Of a stretch of 52,107 bases of DNA, positions 34,020 to 43,804 are shown in pieces (positions within the stretch are counted from its first letter, which is position 1; each line of letters starts with the position of its first letter). Position numbers and translations under genes: made by a program. The notes beneath the pieces are model-generated. The model ran no database searches, was not told the DNA's origin, and worked only from the letters and a program-made list of their open reading frames with translations. This DNA comes from Cellulosilyticum sp. GTDB lineage: Bacteria; Bacillota; Clostridia; Lachnospirales; Cellulosilyticaceae. Where the stretch lies: the NCBI GenBank assembly GCA_015058045.1, contig SVDC01000025.1, forward strand, positions 8,227 to 60,333, read 5' to 3'.

Positions 34020-34820
34020 CTAACCTACTAAAGCTGCTTGCATACTTAAACTCCAACTGGTAAAGAAATAGGTAAACAAGACTGAGATCACTTCAACCAT
34101 GATAACTGCTATAATCCCTTTTTTAATAGTTGTGTGAGTAATCACTTTATAGCCTATTGCCATAAAAATCATTCCCATAATGCCTTGTAAGGTAATAGTA
34201 GTGGATAAAACAGTTCCCCATGCTGTAGCATTTATTTCATCCCCAAGTAAAATACCTATGGAAAAAACATTATCACTCATTCCTAAAAGGCATGCTAAAA
34301 GTGCATCAATGCATTGAATTCCTGCTGTAACCATTGTAGCTAATAAAATCATCTTATAAATCGTTACAAACTTACACCTATCTTTTAATATAGCCTTTGC
34401 AATCTGAAATAATATGGTACTGATAAGCGCTCCTAAGAAAATCATAATGACCGATATAATCACACCGCTAATCATAGTAATAGAATACATTTGCTCTAAC
34501 GCTGTCTCTTCAATTCCAGATGCTCTTAGTGTTTCATAAGATTGTACTTTTACTACTGGATTAAAGAAACTGATGAGTGTAGCAATAACCATAAATAGTA
34601 TAGACCCAACCACACCTACACTGGTACATTTTGTAGGCTCAACCGCTAAACATTCTTCCATCATTTGCCCTGGTGCAGTAAAAACATGAATAAAATGTTT
34701 GTACCATGGTGTAATATTTCTAATTTCTTCTTCAATAATTCTTTCTCTATCAACAACTGCAAAGCCACCATCCATAGCATCTCGCTGTTGATTTGTCTTA
34801 TTTACTTCCAAATCACTCAT
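34020..34820 (-). CDS. Yip1-family membrane protein
   Basis: This 266-residue protein has a soluble N-terminus (about 60 aa) and five transmembrane helices. The ITPWYKHFIHVFTAPGQMMEE segment before the first helix is characteristic of bacterial YIP1/DUF1282-type proteins, whose molecular role is not established. GGAGG precedes the ATG. It lies between eno and secG on the same strand with a hairpin on its eno side, so it probably has its own promoter. Confidence 0.75.
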   Translation of the reverse strand: MSDLEVNKTNQQRDAMDGGFAVVDRERIIEEEIRNITPWYKHFIHVFTAPGQMMEECLAVEPTKCTSVGVVGSILFMVIATLISFFNPVVKVQSYETLRASGIEETALEQMYSITMISGVIISVIMIFLGALISTILFQIAKAILKDRCKFVTIYKMILLATMVTAGIQCIDALLACLLGMSDNVFSIGILLGDEINATAWGTVLSTTITLQGIMGMIFMAIGYKVITHTTIKKGIIAVIMVEVISVLFTYFFTSWSLSMQAALVG

Positions 34821-34996
34821 CTAAATCCCTCCACATTCTTATTATAAATTCATAGCTTCCTATTTATATTGTACATACTCTGTAGATAAAAATGCATTTT
34901 TAATATTATTTTAATCTTTATTACATTATGCCTTTAAACTAAATCTATGTATCCTCCTTTTATTTTAATAAACGACCATTAACCTGATAACGCAAA

Positions 34997-35027
34997 AGAT
35001 CGTAAGCCTTCAATCTGCTTACGATCT
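34997..35027 (-). terminator. Terminator after eno
   Basis: AGATCGTAAGC pairs with GCTTACGATCT, followed on the minus strand by TTTTGCG. The stem is strong but the T-run is short. Confidence 0.65.
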
Positions 35028-35096
35028 CTTATCATCTTGCTTGCTAGAATAACTTACTAAATGAAATACATTTACTTAATAAAACCTTCTTCAAAC

Positions 35097-36494
<1,398 letters not shown>

Positions 36495-36526
36495 TCATCA
36501 AACTATGTCAGACTTTATCCATTTAT

Positions 36527-36555
36527 TTGTATTTACTATTTTTAAATGCTATAAT
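36527..36555 (+). promoter_or_regulatory. Promoter of the SDR gene
   Basis: TTGTAT, 17 bp, then TATAAT: a good sigma-A promoter 46 bp before the SDR start codon. Confidence 0.7.
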
Positions 36556-36601
36556 TTTAGGGTATTTAAACTTAATCGAATCAGTAAAGGAGTCTTCATT
36601 T

Positions 36602-37303
36602 ATGCAAAAAAGAGTATTCATTACAGGTGGTAATAAAGGAATCGGCTTAGAAACAACACGTCTTTTTGTTAATAACGGTGATCACGTCATTGTTGTTGCT
36701 AGAGATTTTAAAGACTTTGAATTTAATGGACATCCTAATGTAACCACTATTTCCTATAATCTGTGTGATATTGCAGGCATTGCCCAGTTAGTAAAAGAAG
36801 TTGGGGATGTAGATGTTCTCATTAATAATGCTGGTATGATGAATTCCTTACCATATAATCAATATCCTAGTGATAAGCAAGTAGCACTTATGAACCTTAA
36901 CCTTTATACACCAATTGAACTCATCACTAGAATATCAGAATCTATGACTGATAAAAAACAAGGCCGTATTGTAAACGTAGCTTCTGTAGCTGGTCAAATT
37001 GGTCATCCTGATATTTGGTATGGTGTAAGTAAAGCAGGTATTATTAATGCCACTAAGAGCTTTGCCAAACTTCTTGCCCCACACGGTATTGTTATTAATG
37101 CAGTTGCTCCAGGACCTGTTGAAACAGATATGCTTCATGTCATTCCAGAAGCGAGAAGAGCTCAGGTTAAATCTAGTGTTTATTCTGGTCGATTTGCTAA
37201 GGCTGAAGAAGTTGCAAGAACAATCTATTGGTTAGCAGTAGACGCTCCTGAATATATTAATGGGACATGTATTGATTTAAATAATGGTTCTTTCCCAAGA
37301 TAA
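36602..37303 (+). CDS. Short-chain dehydrogenase/reductase
   Basis: This is a 233-residue NAD(P)-dependent oxidoreductase of the classical SDR family. The cofactor motif TGGNKGIG lies near residue 8, INNAG near 80, and the catalytic Ser and YxxxK are in NVASVAGQ and WYGVSKAG (Tyr and Lys). It ends with PGPVETDML and the usual NGTCIDLNNG. The ATG at 36602 is 9 bases after AAAGGAG; the longer frame to 36527 runs through the promoter. It is the only plus-strand gene in the glycolytic block. The substrate is unknown; FabG-like and sugar-alcohol reductases are candidates. Confidence 0.92.
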   Translation: MQKRVFITGGNKGIGLETTRLFVNNGDHVIVVARDFKDFEFNGHPNVTTISYNLCDIAGIAQLVKEVGDVDVLINNAGMMNSLPYNQYPSDKQVALMNLNLYTPIELITRISESMTDKKQGRIVNVASVAGQIGHPDIWYGVSKAGIINATKSFAKLLAPHGIVINAVAPGPVETDMLHVIPEARRAQVKSSVYSGRFAKAEEVARTIYWLAVDAPEYINGTCIDLNNGSFPR

Positions 37304-37325
37304 AATAACTTCGTTAATAAAAAAA

Positions 37326-37360
37326 GACACATACTATCTACTAGTTTGATAGTATGTGTC
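37326..37360. terminator. Bidirectional terminator after the SDR gene
   Basis: GACACATACTATC pairs with GATAGTATGTGTC (perfect 13-bp stem) and is flanked by A and T runs on both sides, so it can stop transcription from the SDR gene and from gpmI. Confidence 0.92.
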
Positions 37361-37606
37361 TTTTTTTATTAACTTGCAAGTTGTCCCAGGTAGAGGGTAG
37401 CTATTCCTCTACCTAGCTACGTTTTTATTTGATATATCAATATTTATTTGGATGGTAATAAAATAGTCTTTATTCTGTTACTTCATTTGCTGTCGTTGCT
37501 AGAAAAATCATATATGTGTGTGTAATAGTATGCTTTCTCTACGCTTTACGACTGGTATATAGATTAATCGTGTTGTGTGTAATAATATGCTTCTAACCTA
37601 TATGGA
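37361..37606. other. Gap between the SDR terminator and gpmI
   Basis: No gene is visible. A perfect inverted repeat (AGGTAGAGG / CCTCTACCT, 37388-37414) is followed by a T-run on the plus strand and may be a second terminator. Two near-identical copies of GTGTGTAATARTATGCTT lie at 37518-37535 and 37575-37592. Confidence 0.6.
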
Positions 37607-39142
37607 TTATTTTACAAGTAAAGACTCTCCAGTCATTTCAGCTGGTTGTTCCATACCCATCATTTCAATTAAAGTTGGTGCAATATCAGCAAGCTTTCCG
37701 CCTTCTTTAAGTGTTACACCTTCTTTGTAATTTACAAGTACGAATGGTACTGGGTTTGTTGTATGTGCAGTAAATGGTTCACCATTTGAGTAATCTACCA
37801 TTTGTTCTGCATTACCATGGTCTGCACAGATAAATGCATAACCATTCGTTTCTTCAATTGCTTTAATAACTTGCCCTACTGCAGTATCTACAGCATGGAT
37901 TGCAGCTTTAGCTGCTTCAAGATTACCTGTGTGTCCAACCATATCTGGGTTAGCAAAGTTACAGATAATCATATCAAATTTTCCTGAACGAATTGCAACA
38001 TCTAACTTGTCTGCCACTTCATATACGCTCATTTCAGGTTGAAGATCATAAGTTGCTACTTTTGGAGAAGCTACTAAGATTCTTTCTTCACCTTCGTTTG
38101 GTTCTTCTTCGCCGCCATTGAAGAAGAATGTAACGTGTGCATATTTTTCAGTTTCAGCAATACGAAGTTGTGTTTTGCCGTTTTTCGCTAAGAATTCACC
38201 AAATGTATTAGTAAGTTCTTCTGGAACGAAGCATACTTCTGCATTTGGAATAGTTACATCATATTGTGTAAATGTTGTGAATGCAGCTGGGATTCTTTCC
38301 CTTTCAAAACCACTAAATTCTGGATCACAGAATACGCGTGTCAATTCACGTGCACGGTCTGGTCTAAAGTTAAAGAATACAATACTGTCTTCTGGTTTTA
38401 CTTTGCCGATTGCTTCGCCATTTTCTGTTATAACAGTTGGAACAACGAATTCATCATTTACTTCTTTTGCATATGAGTCTGCAATAGCTTGTACTGCATC
38501 TGTAGCTTTTTCACCTTCGCCAAGTGCAATGGCATTATAAGCTTTTTCAACACGTTCCCATCTATTATCACGGTCCATAGCATAGTAACGTCCTGAAACA
38601 GAAGCTACTTTACCTACACCAAGCTCATTCATTTTAGCAACAAGTGCTTCCATAAATCCTTTTGCTGATGCAGGTGGTGTGTCACGTCCATCAAGGAATG
38701 CGTGAACATATACTTTAGAAAGGCCTTCTCTTTTAGCCATTTCTAATAAACCATAAAGGTGTTCAATGTGACTGTGTACACCACCATCTGATAAAAGTCC
38801 AAATAAGTGAAGTGCACTATCATTTGTTTTACAAACATTCATTGCTTTAAGTAAAGCTTCATTTTTAAAGAATGTTTCATCTTGAATTGATTTAGTAATA
38901 CTTGTAAGTTGTTGGTAGACAATACGTCCAGCACCCATATTAAGGTGACCAACTTCTGAGTTACCCATTTGTCCATCTGGAAGTCCTACAGCCATGCCAC
39001 TAGCATAACCTTTTACTGTAGGGTATTTTTTCATAATGGCATCAATGTTTGGTTTATCTGCTTGCACGATTGCATTTGCTTCATTTTTTTCATTGATTCC
39101 AAAACCATCTAGGATGAGTAATAATGTTGTTTGTTTACTCAT
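37607..39142 (-). CDS. gpmI: 2,3-bisphosphoglycerate-independent phosphoglycerate mutase
   Basis: This is a 511-residue manganese enzyme that interconverts 3- and 2-phosphoglycerate. It belongs to the alkaline phosphatase superfamily: LLILDGFG at the N-terminus, catalytic Ser in MGNSEVGHLNMGAGR (about 60), FLDGRDTPP, NFRPDRAREL, and metal sites in NFANPDMVGHTG and ICADHGNAEQM. Length is normal. AGGAG precedes the ATG. It is 25 bp after tpiA in the glycolytic operon. Confidence 0.97.
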   Translation of the reverse strand: MSKQTTLLLILDGFGINEKNEANAIVQADKPNIDAIMKKYPTVKGYASGMAVGLPDGQMGNSEVGHLNMGAGRIVYQQLTSITKSIQDETFFKNEALLKAMNVCKTNDSALHLFGLLSDGGVHSHIEHLYGLLEMAKREGLSKVYVHAFLDGRDTPPASAKGFMEALVAKMNELGVGKVASVSGRYYAMDRDNRWERVEKAYNAIALGEGEKATDAVQAIADSYAKEVNDEFVVPTVITENGEAIGKVKPEDSIVFFNFRPDRARELTRVFCDPEFSGFERERIPAAFTTFTQYDVTIPNAEVCFVPEELTNTFGEFLAKNGKTQLRIAETEKYAHVTFFFNGGEEEPNEGEERILVASPKVATYDLQPEMSVYEVADKLDVAIRSGKFDMIICNFANPDMVGHTGNLEAAKAAIHAVDTAVGQVIKAIEETNGYAFICADHGNAEQMVDYSNGEPFTAHTTNPVPFVLVNYKEGVTLKEGGKLADIAPTLIEMMGMEQPAEMTGESLLVK

Positions 39143-39167
39143 TTTTATTCTCCTATCTAATCGAATC

Positions 39168-39911
39168 CTAATAATTTACGATTGATGTGAATTCTTCTTT
39201 AAGAGATGCACCGCCAACAAGACCTCCGTCGATGTTGCCCATGTTAAATAATTCGTTTGCATTGCCAGCATTGACGCTACCGCCGTATTGAACGCGAACT
39301 TCATCTGCAACTTCGCTTCCATATACTTCAGCAACAACATCTCTGATTGCTTTACATACTTCTTCAGCTTGCATAGATGTAGCTGTTTTGCCTGTTCCGA
39401 TTGCCCAGATTGGTTCATAAGCAATTACAACTTTTTTGGCATCTTCCGCTTTAACATCTTTAAGAGCAATTTTAGTTTGAAGACGTACAAGGTCAATAGT
39501 TATACCTTGTTCTCTTTCATCTAAACTTTCACCAACACAAATGATTGGTACTAAGTTATGTTCAATTGCTTTTAATACTTTTTTGTTAACTGTTTCATTG
39601 GTTTCAGCAAAATATTGTCTTCTTTCTGAATGACCAATAATAACATATTTTACACCAAGCTCTACTAACATTTTAGGAGCAATTTCACCTGTAAAAGCTC
39701 CACTTTCTTCAAAGTGCATATTTTGTGCACCTACTGCGATGTTTGTTCCTTTAACAGCATCCAGTACTGCTGGAAGGCATACAAAAGGAGGACATACAAC
39801 GACATCTACTTCTGTTGTGTTAATTCTGTCTTTTAATAAATTGATAAGTTCTACTGACTGACCTGGAGTCATGTTCATTTTCCAGTTACCTGCTACGATT
39901 GTCTTACGCAT
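39168..39911 (-). CDS. tpiA: Triosephosphate isomerase
   Basis: This is a 247-residue TIM barrel that interconverts dihydroxyacetone phosphate and glyceraldehyde 3-phosphate. Motifs are AGNWKMNM (Asn and Lys of the active site), the catalytic His in [11 protein letters not shown], the catalytic Glu in [14 protein letters not shown], and the phosphate-binding QYGGSVN. The ATG at 39911 is chosen because AAGGGGTGG precedes it; the GTG four codons earlier falls in that site. It is within the glycolytic operon, between pgk and gpmI. Confidence 0.97.
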   Translation of the reverse strand: MRKTIVAGNWKMNMTPGQSVELINLLKDRINTTEVDVVVCPPFVCLPAVLDAVKGTNIAVGAQNMHFEESGAFTGEIAPKMLVELGVKYVIIGHSERRQYFAETNETVNKKVLKAIEHNLVPIICVGESLDEREQGITIDLVRLQTKIALKDVKAEDAKKVVIAYEPIWAIGTGKTATSMQAEEVCKAIRDVVAEVYGSEVADEVRVQYGGSVNAGNANELFNMGNIDGGLVGGASLKEEFTSIVNY

Positions 39912-40033
39912 AAAGTTAACCACCCCTTATCTATATATCCAAGCTCTAGGCATTGGCACATCCAGAATCTACTTAAAGTACATTCTCTTATATATAGTTA
40001 TTTATATAGTTATTAATATACTTACTTATATAC

Positions 40034-41248
40034 TTATTTATTGTCTGCAGCTGCAACACCTGGAAGTTCTTTACCTTCTAAGAATTCAAGTGATGCACCA
40101 CCACCAGTTGAGATATGTGACATTTTGTCAGCAAATCCAAGACGTTTTACAGCATTTACAGAGTCTCCTCCACCAACTACTGTTGTTGCACCTTCAAGGT
40201 TAGCAACTGCGTCACATACTGCAAGTGTACCAGCAGCAAAGTTTTCAAATTCGAATACACCCATTGGTCCATTCCATACAACTGTTTTAGCTCCAGCAAG
40301 AGCTTCTTTGTAAAGTGCAATTGTTTTAGGTCCGATATCGAATCCTGACCAACCAGCTTCAATTGTATCAACTGTAGCTCTTTCTGTATCATTAGCAAAT
40401 GATTTACCTACTACGTGGTCAACTGGAAGTAAAAGTTTAACACCTTTTTCTTCAGCTTTTTTAACCATTTCTAAAGCGTAATCCATTTTATCTTCTTCTA
40501 ATAATGAGTTACCAACTTCTTGTCCTTGTGCTTTAAGGAACGTATAAGCCATACCACCACCAATGATGAGTGTGTCAACTTTTTCAAGAAGGTTATTGAT
40601 AACAGCAATTTTATCAGATACTTTTGCACCACCAAGGATAGCTACGAATGGACGAACTGGATTTTCTACAGCTTCGCCTAAGAATTTAATTTCTTTTTGC
40701 ATTAAGTATCCAACTACATTTTCTTTAGTGTATTTTGTTACACCAACGTTTGAGCAGTGTGCACGGTGAGCTGTACCGAAAGCATCATTTACGAATACTT
40801 CATTATCGCAAAGTGCAGCTAATTCTTTAGCATAGTTTTCTGCGTTTTCATCTTTACCGTATTTTGTTTCTTCTACTCTGTAACGAGTGTTTTGAAGTAA
40901 TAATACTTCACCTTCTTTAAGATCAGCAGCAACAGCTTGTGTTTCTGGACCTGTAACTTGTGGATCGTTAACGAATTTAACGTCTACGCCAAGTCTTTCT
41001 GTAAGAGCAGCAGCAACTGGAGCTAATGATAACTCTGGAAGAGCTTCTCCTTTTGGTTTACCAAGGTGTGAGCAAAGGATAACTTTTGCACCTTGTTCTA
41101 ATAATTTTTTAATTGTTGGAAGTGCACCATCAATACGGTTGTAGTTTTGGATTACACCGTCTTTTAAAGGCACATTAAAATCACAACGTACTAAAACTTT
41201 TTTACCTTGAAGATTTGATAAATCATCAACTGTTTTTTTGTTTAACAT
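40034..41248 (-). CDS. pgk: Phosphoglycerate kinase
   Basis: This is a 404-residue kinase that makes ATP from 1,3-bisphosphoglycerate. The N-terminal substrate motif is [25 protein letters not shown] follows, the hinge and nucleotide segments are [13 protein letters not shown] and WNGPMGVFE, and the C-terminus has [15 protein letters not shown] and [18 protein letters not shown]. Length is normal. AAAGGAG precedes the ATG. A strong terminator-like hairpin lies between gap and pgk, so pgk expression is probably set lower than that of gap. Confidence 0.97.
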   Translation of the reverse strand: MLNKKTVDDLSNLQGKKVLVRCDFNVPLKDGVIQNYNRIDGALPTIKKLLEQGAKVILCSHLGKPKGEALPELSLAPVAAALTERLGVDVKFVNDPQVTGPETQAVAADLKEGEVLLLQNTRYRVEETKYGKDENAENYAKELAALCDNEVFVNDAFGTAHRAHCSNVGVTKYTKENVVGYLMQKEIKFLGEAVENPVRPFVAILGGAKVSDKIAVINNLLEKVDTLIIGGGMAYTFLKAQGQEVGNSLLEEDKMDYALEMVKKAEEKGVKLLLPVDHVVGKSFANDTERATVDTIEAGWSGFDIGPKTIALYKEALAGAKTVVWNGPMGVFEFENFAAGTLAVCDAVANLEGATTVVGGGDSVNAVKRLGFADKMSHISTGGGASLEFLEGKELPGVAAADNK

Positions 41249-41306
41249 GTGTAAACTCCTTTCAAATTTAAATTTTGAATGTATTTGCCTAATAAAGAGT
41301 AAAAAA

Positions 41307-41343
41307 GCCCGGTCCTATAAGTCTAACCTACAAGACCGGACCC
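41307..41343 (-). terminator. Hairpin between gap and pgk
   Basis: GGTCCGGTC pairs with GACCGGGC(C) and is followed on the minus strand by six T. It is an intra-operon terminator that would trim transcription after gap, or protect the gap mRNA end. Confidence 0.8.
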
Positions 41344-41374
41344 TGTTAGGATCTTATATTACGATCAATAATGA

Positions 41375-42382
41375 TTAAGCAAGTTCAGCGAAGTATTTGA
41401 TAGTTCTAACCATGTTGCTTGTGTATGAGTTTTCATTGTCATACCAAGAAACAACTTGTACTTGAGAAGTACCATTGTCAAGGTTAGTTACCATTGTTTG
41501 TGTTGCATCGAATAATGAACCGTATGTGATACCTACGATATCAGATGATACTAATTCTTCTTCTGTGTAACCGAATGATGGGTTAGAAGCTGCTTTCATA
41601 GCTTCGTTGATTTGTTCTTTTGTTACTGTTCCTTCTACTACAGCTGTAAGAATAGTTGTAGAACCTGTTGGAACTGGTACACGTTGTGCAGCACCGATTA
41701 ATTTTCCGTTTAATGATGGGATAACTAAACCGATAGCTTTAGCAGCACCTGTTGAGTTTGGAACGATGTTTACAGCAGCAGCTCTAGCTCTTCTGAAATC
41801 ACCTTTTCTGTGTGGACCATCAAGAACCATTTGGTCACCTGTGTAAGCATGGATTGTAGCCATGATACCAGATTTGATTGGTGCTAAGTTGTTTAATGCA
41901 TTAGCCATTGGAGCTAAACAGTTTGTTGTACAAGAAGCAGCAGAAATGATTGTGTCTTCTTTTGTTAATGTGTTTTCGTTTACACCGAATACGATTGTTG
42001 GAAGATCGTTACCAGCTGGAGCTGAGATAACAACTTTTTTAGCACCTGCATTGATGTGTGCTTGAGATTTAGCTTTAGATACATAGAAACCTGTACATTC
42101 AAGAACTACGTCTACGTCTAATTCTCCCCATGGAAGGTTGTTAGCATCTGCTTCTGCGTAGATTTTGATTTCTTTACCGTTTACAACGATTGAAGATTCT
42201 TTAGCTTCAACTGTACCGTTGTATCTACCTTGAGAAGAGTCATATTTTAATAAGTGTGCAAGCATTGCTGGGTTAGTTAAATCGTTGATTGCTACGATTT
42301 CGTAACCTTCTGCTCCGAACATTTGTCTGAAAGCAAGACGTCCAATACGTCCAAATCCATTAATCGCTACTTTTACTGCCAT
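41375..42382 (-). CDS. gap: Glyceraldehyde-3-phosphate dehydrogenase, type I
   Basis: This is a 335-residue NAD-dependent enzyme. The N-terminal Rossmann motif is [14 protein letters not shown], the catalytic Cys lies in [12 protein letters not shown], and the catalytic His and phosphate-binding residues are in [24 protein letters not shown]. An Asp at the end of the second strand (IVAIND) fits NAD preference. AAGGAGG precedes the ATG. It is preceded by the regulator gene cggR and by a candidate Rex box at 42515-42532. Confidence 0.97.
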   Translation of the reverse strand: MAVKVAINGFGRIGRLAFRQMFGAEGYEIVAINDLTNPAMLAHLLKYDSSQGRYNGTVEAKESSIVVNGKEIKIYAEADANNLPWGELDVDVVLECTGFYVSKAKSQAHINAGAKKVVISAPAGNDLPTIVFGVNENTLTKEDTIISAASCTTNCLAPMANALNNLAPIKSGIMATIHAYTGDQMVLDGPHRKGDFRRARAAAVNIVPNSTGAAKAIGLVIPSLNGKLIGAAQRVPVPTGSTTILTAVVEGTVTKEQINEAMKAASNPSFGYTEEELVSSDIVGITYGSLFDATQTMVTNLDNGTSQVQVVSWYDNENSYTSNMVRTIKYFAELA

Positions 42383-42514
42383 TATTGGTTCCTCCTTGAT
42401 ATAATCATTTGTTTTAAATTTATATTCAAATCGCCCATATTAGTATGTAATATACTGAGCGATATGATACCTACATTATTTTACCATTAATTTTATGATA
42501 TGACTATGAAGAAT

Positions 42515-42532
42515 TTGTTAATTTGTTAACTT
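42515..42532. promoter_or_regulatory. Candidate Rex operator upstream of gap
   Basis: TTGTTAATTTGTTAACTT agrees with the clostridial Rex consensus TTGTTAANNNNTTAACAA at 12 of 14 fixed positions; the last two bases differ. It sits just after the cggR stop, about 135 bp before gap. Rex senses the NADH/NAD+ ratio, which fits the NAD-linked gap step. Confidence 0.5.
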
Positions 42533-42534
42533 TT

Positions 42535-43560
42535 TTATTGCTCACTATTTAAAATGTCGATTATTGCTCTTGCTGCATCTTCATCTAAGATTAAATAGCC
42601 CTCTTCGAGTAAAGCTTTAGTCGCTAAAATTGCTTCTGCTTTCTCCTTACCACCTGCTATGGCAATGCGGTATGGAATACTTTTAGCCATGGAAGGGGAA
42701 ACACCAATAACTTCTTGTCCGTACACTACTTCACCTTTTGCATTAAAATAATGTCTAAAAGACTCTGAAATCGCTTTTTTCGACTCTAACAGACCAAGAA
42801 CTTCTGGTACTTCTTTTCGATGTTTTGCCATCTTCATAGCGTTGCCTATTCCAAATATAATCATATCTGTTTCTGATAATTTTTGCAATATTTTTTGTAT
42901 TTGAGGCTCATTTTTAATAAAATGAAGAGATTGATGACTTAAATTATCTGGAATCGTTAAGACTTCATATTTTGCCTCTAACTTCTCAGCAAGTTTAACG
43001 GCAATGGTATTTGCATGAAGCTCTACTCTTTCTCCCACGCTTCCTCTTGCTGGTAAAACATGCAAGTTTTTAAAAGCATGTGCCATTCTTGGTAAATCAT
43101 CTACCATCTTTGCAATGGTTGTTCCACCTGTAATTGCTAGGGTATCTCCTTCTTTTAAGAGTTCTTCTAATAAACTTCCAAAGGCAATCCCTACCGCATC
43201 ATTTTGTTCTAAACGCCCCTTTACAATAATTGCTTTTTTGAGACTTAATGCGTTTACAATTTCTTCTTCCAAACGACTGAGTTCATCTAATGCATGATAG
43301 GACATATATAAACCACTTAAAATTTCCTCACCTAATGGTGTAATGGTCATTCCTTTTGTAGAAATATAAATCAGACCCTGATTTTCCAATTGCTCAACTT
43401 CTGCTCGAATTGTACGTTCAGATAAAATCAGTTCTTGCCCTAGTGCTCTTCTACCTATAGGTCCTCGCTTTAGAATCTTTTGTAAAATCATATAGCGCAT
43501 CTTAAACATTGGCGTAAACTCAGGAAGTAATTTTTCTAAAGCTACTATTTTACTTTGCAT
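42535..43560 (-). CDS. cggR: Central glycolytic genes regulator
   Basis: This is a 341-residue SorC/DeoR-family repressor. The N-terminal winged helix is GRRALGQELILSERTIRAEVEQL; the C-terminal sugar-phosphate-binding domain includes ITGGTTIAKM and IIFGIGNAMKMAKHR. In Bacillus it is released from DNA by fructose 1,6-bisphosphate and controls the gap operon. The ATG at 43560 has AAGGAG just upstream; the GTG at 43611 is excluded because it lies in the presumed operator. It heads the gap-pgk-tpiA-gpmI block, the canonical position. Confidence 0.94.
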   Translation of the reverse strand: MQSKIVALEKLLPEFTPMFKMRYMILQKILKRGPIGRRALGQELILSERTIRAEVEQLENQGLIYISTKGMTITPLGEEILSGLYMSYHALDELSRLEEEIVNALSLKKAIIVKGRLEQNDAVGIAFGSLLEELLKEGDTLAITGGTTIAKMVDDLPRMAHAFKNLHVLPARGSVGERVELHANTIAVKLAEKLEAKYEVLTIPDNLSHQSLHFIKNEPQIQKILQKLSETDMIIFGIGNAMKMAKHRKEVPEVLGLLESKKAISESFRHYFNAKGEVVYGQEVIGVSPSMAKSIPYRIAIAGGKEKAEAILATKALLEEGYLILDEDAARAIIDILNSEQ

Positions 43561-43573
43561 ATTTATACTCCTT

Positions 43574-43611
43574 GGGAACAATTTTGTCCCGCATTTATGC
43601 TTTTGTCCCAC
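43574..43611 (-). promoter_or_regulatory. CggR operator
   Basis: Two direct copies of GGGACAAAA, 19 bp apart (43601-43609 and 43582-43590), the second inside GGGACAAAATTGTTCCC. This resembles the known CggR operator of Bacillus (CGGGAC-N6-TGTC direct repeats). It begins at the predicted transcription start and ends just before the cggR ribosome site, so CggR would block its own operon. Confidence 0.7.
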
Positions 43612-43617
43612 ACTCTT

Positions 43618-43646
43618 ATTGTATATAATAACCTTTAATTAATCAA
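43618..43646 (-). promoter_or_regulatory. Promoter of the glycolytic operon
   Basis: On the minus strand TTGATT, 17 bp, then TACAAT, immediately upstream of the GGGACA direct repeats. Confidence 0.7.
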
Positions 43647-43761
43647 TCTTTTTATACTACATATTTATATTTTTTATATATTTATTTTTTTGTACACTTT
43701 TTTCTCCTAGTCATACTATTTTACTCAAATGATTTCTTCTATGTTTTTTTCTAATAAAAAA

Positions 43762-43795
43762 GTGCGTTATAAGAATTTCTTATCTTATAACGCAC
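43762..43795 (-). terminator. Terminator after the first phosphate cotransporter gene
   Basis: GTGCGTTATAAG pairs with CTTATAACGCAC (perfect stem), followed on the minus strand by six T. Confidence 0.9.
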
Positions 43796-43804
43796 CTTTG
43801 TTTA

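Noticed and set aside
39176-39424. Minus-strand frame inside tpiA and similar shadow frames in pgk, eno and gap
   Set aside because: They overlap well-supported genes in other frames and have no ribosome sites or family features.
39924-40033. AT-rich TATATAGTTATT runs between tpiA and pgk as an origin or regulatory repeat
   Set aside because: Low-complexity sequence with no consistent unit, DnaA boxes or symmetry beyond chance.
43561-43611. GTG start extending cggR upstream
   Set aside because: It would place the operator repeats and the AAGGAG site inside the coding region; the ATG at 43560 fits better.
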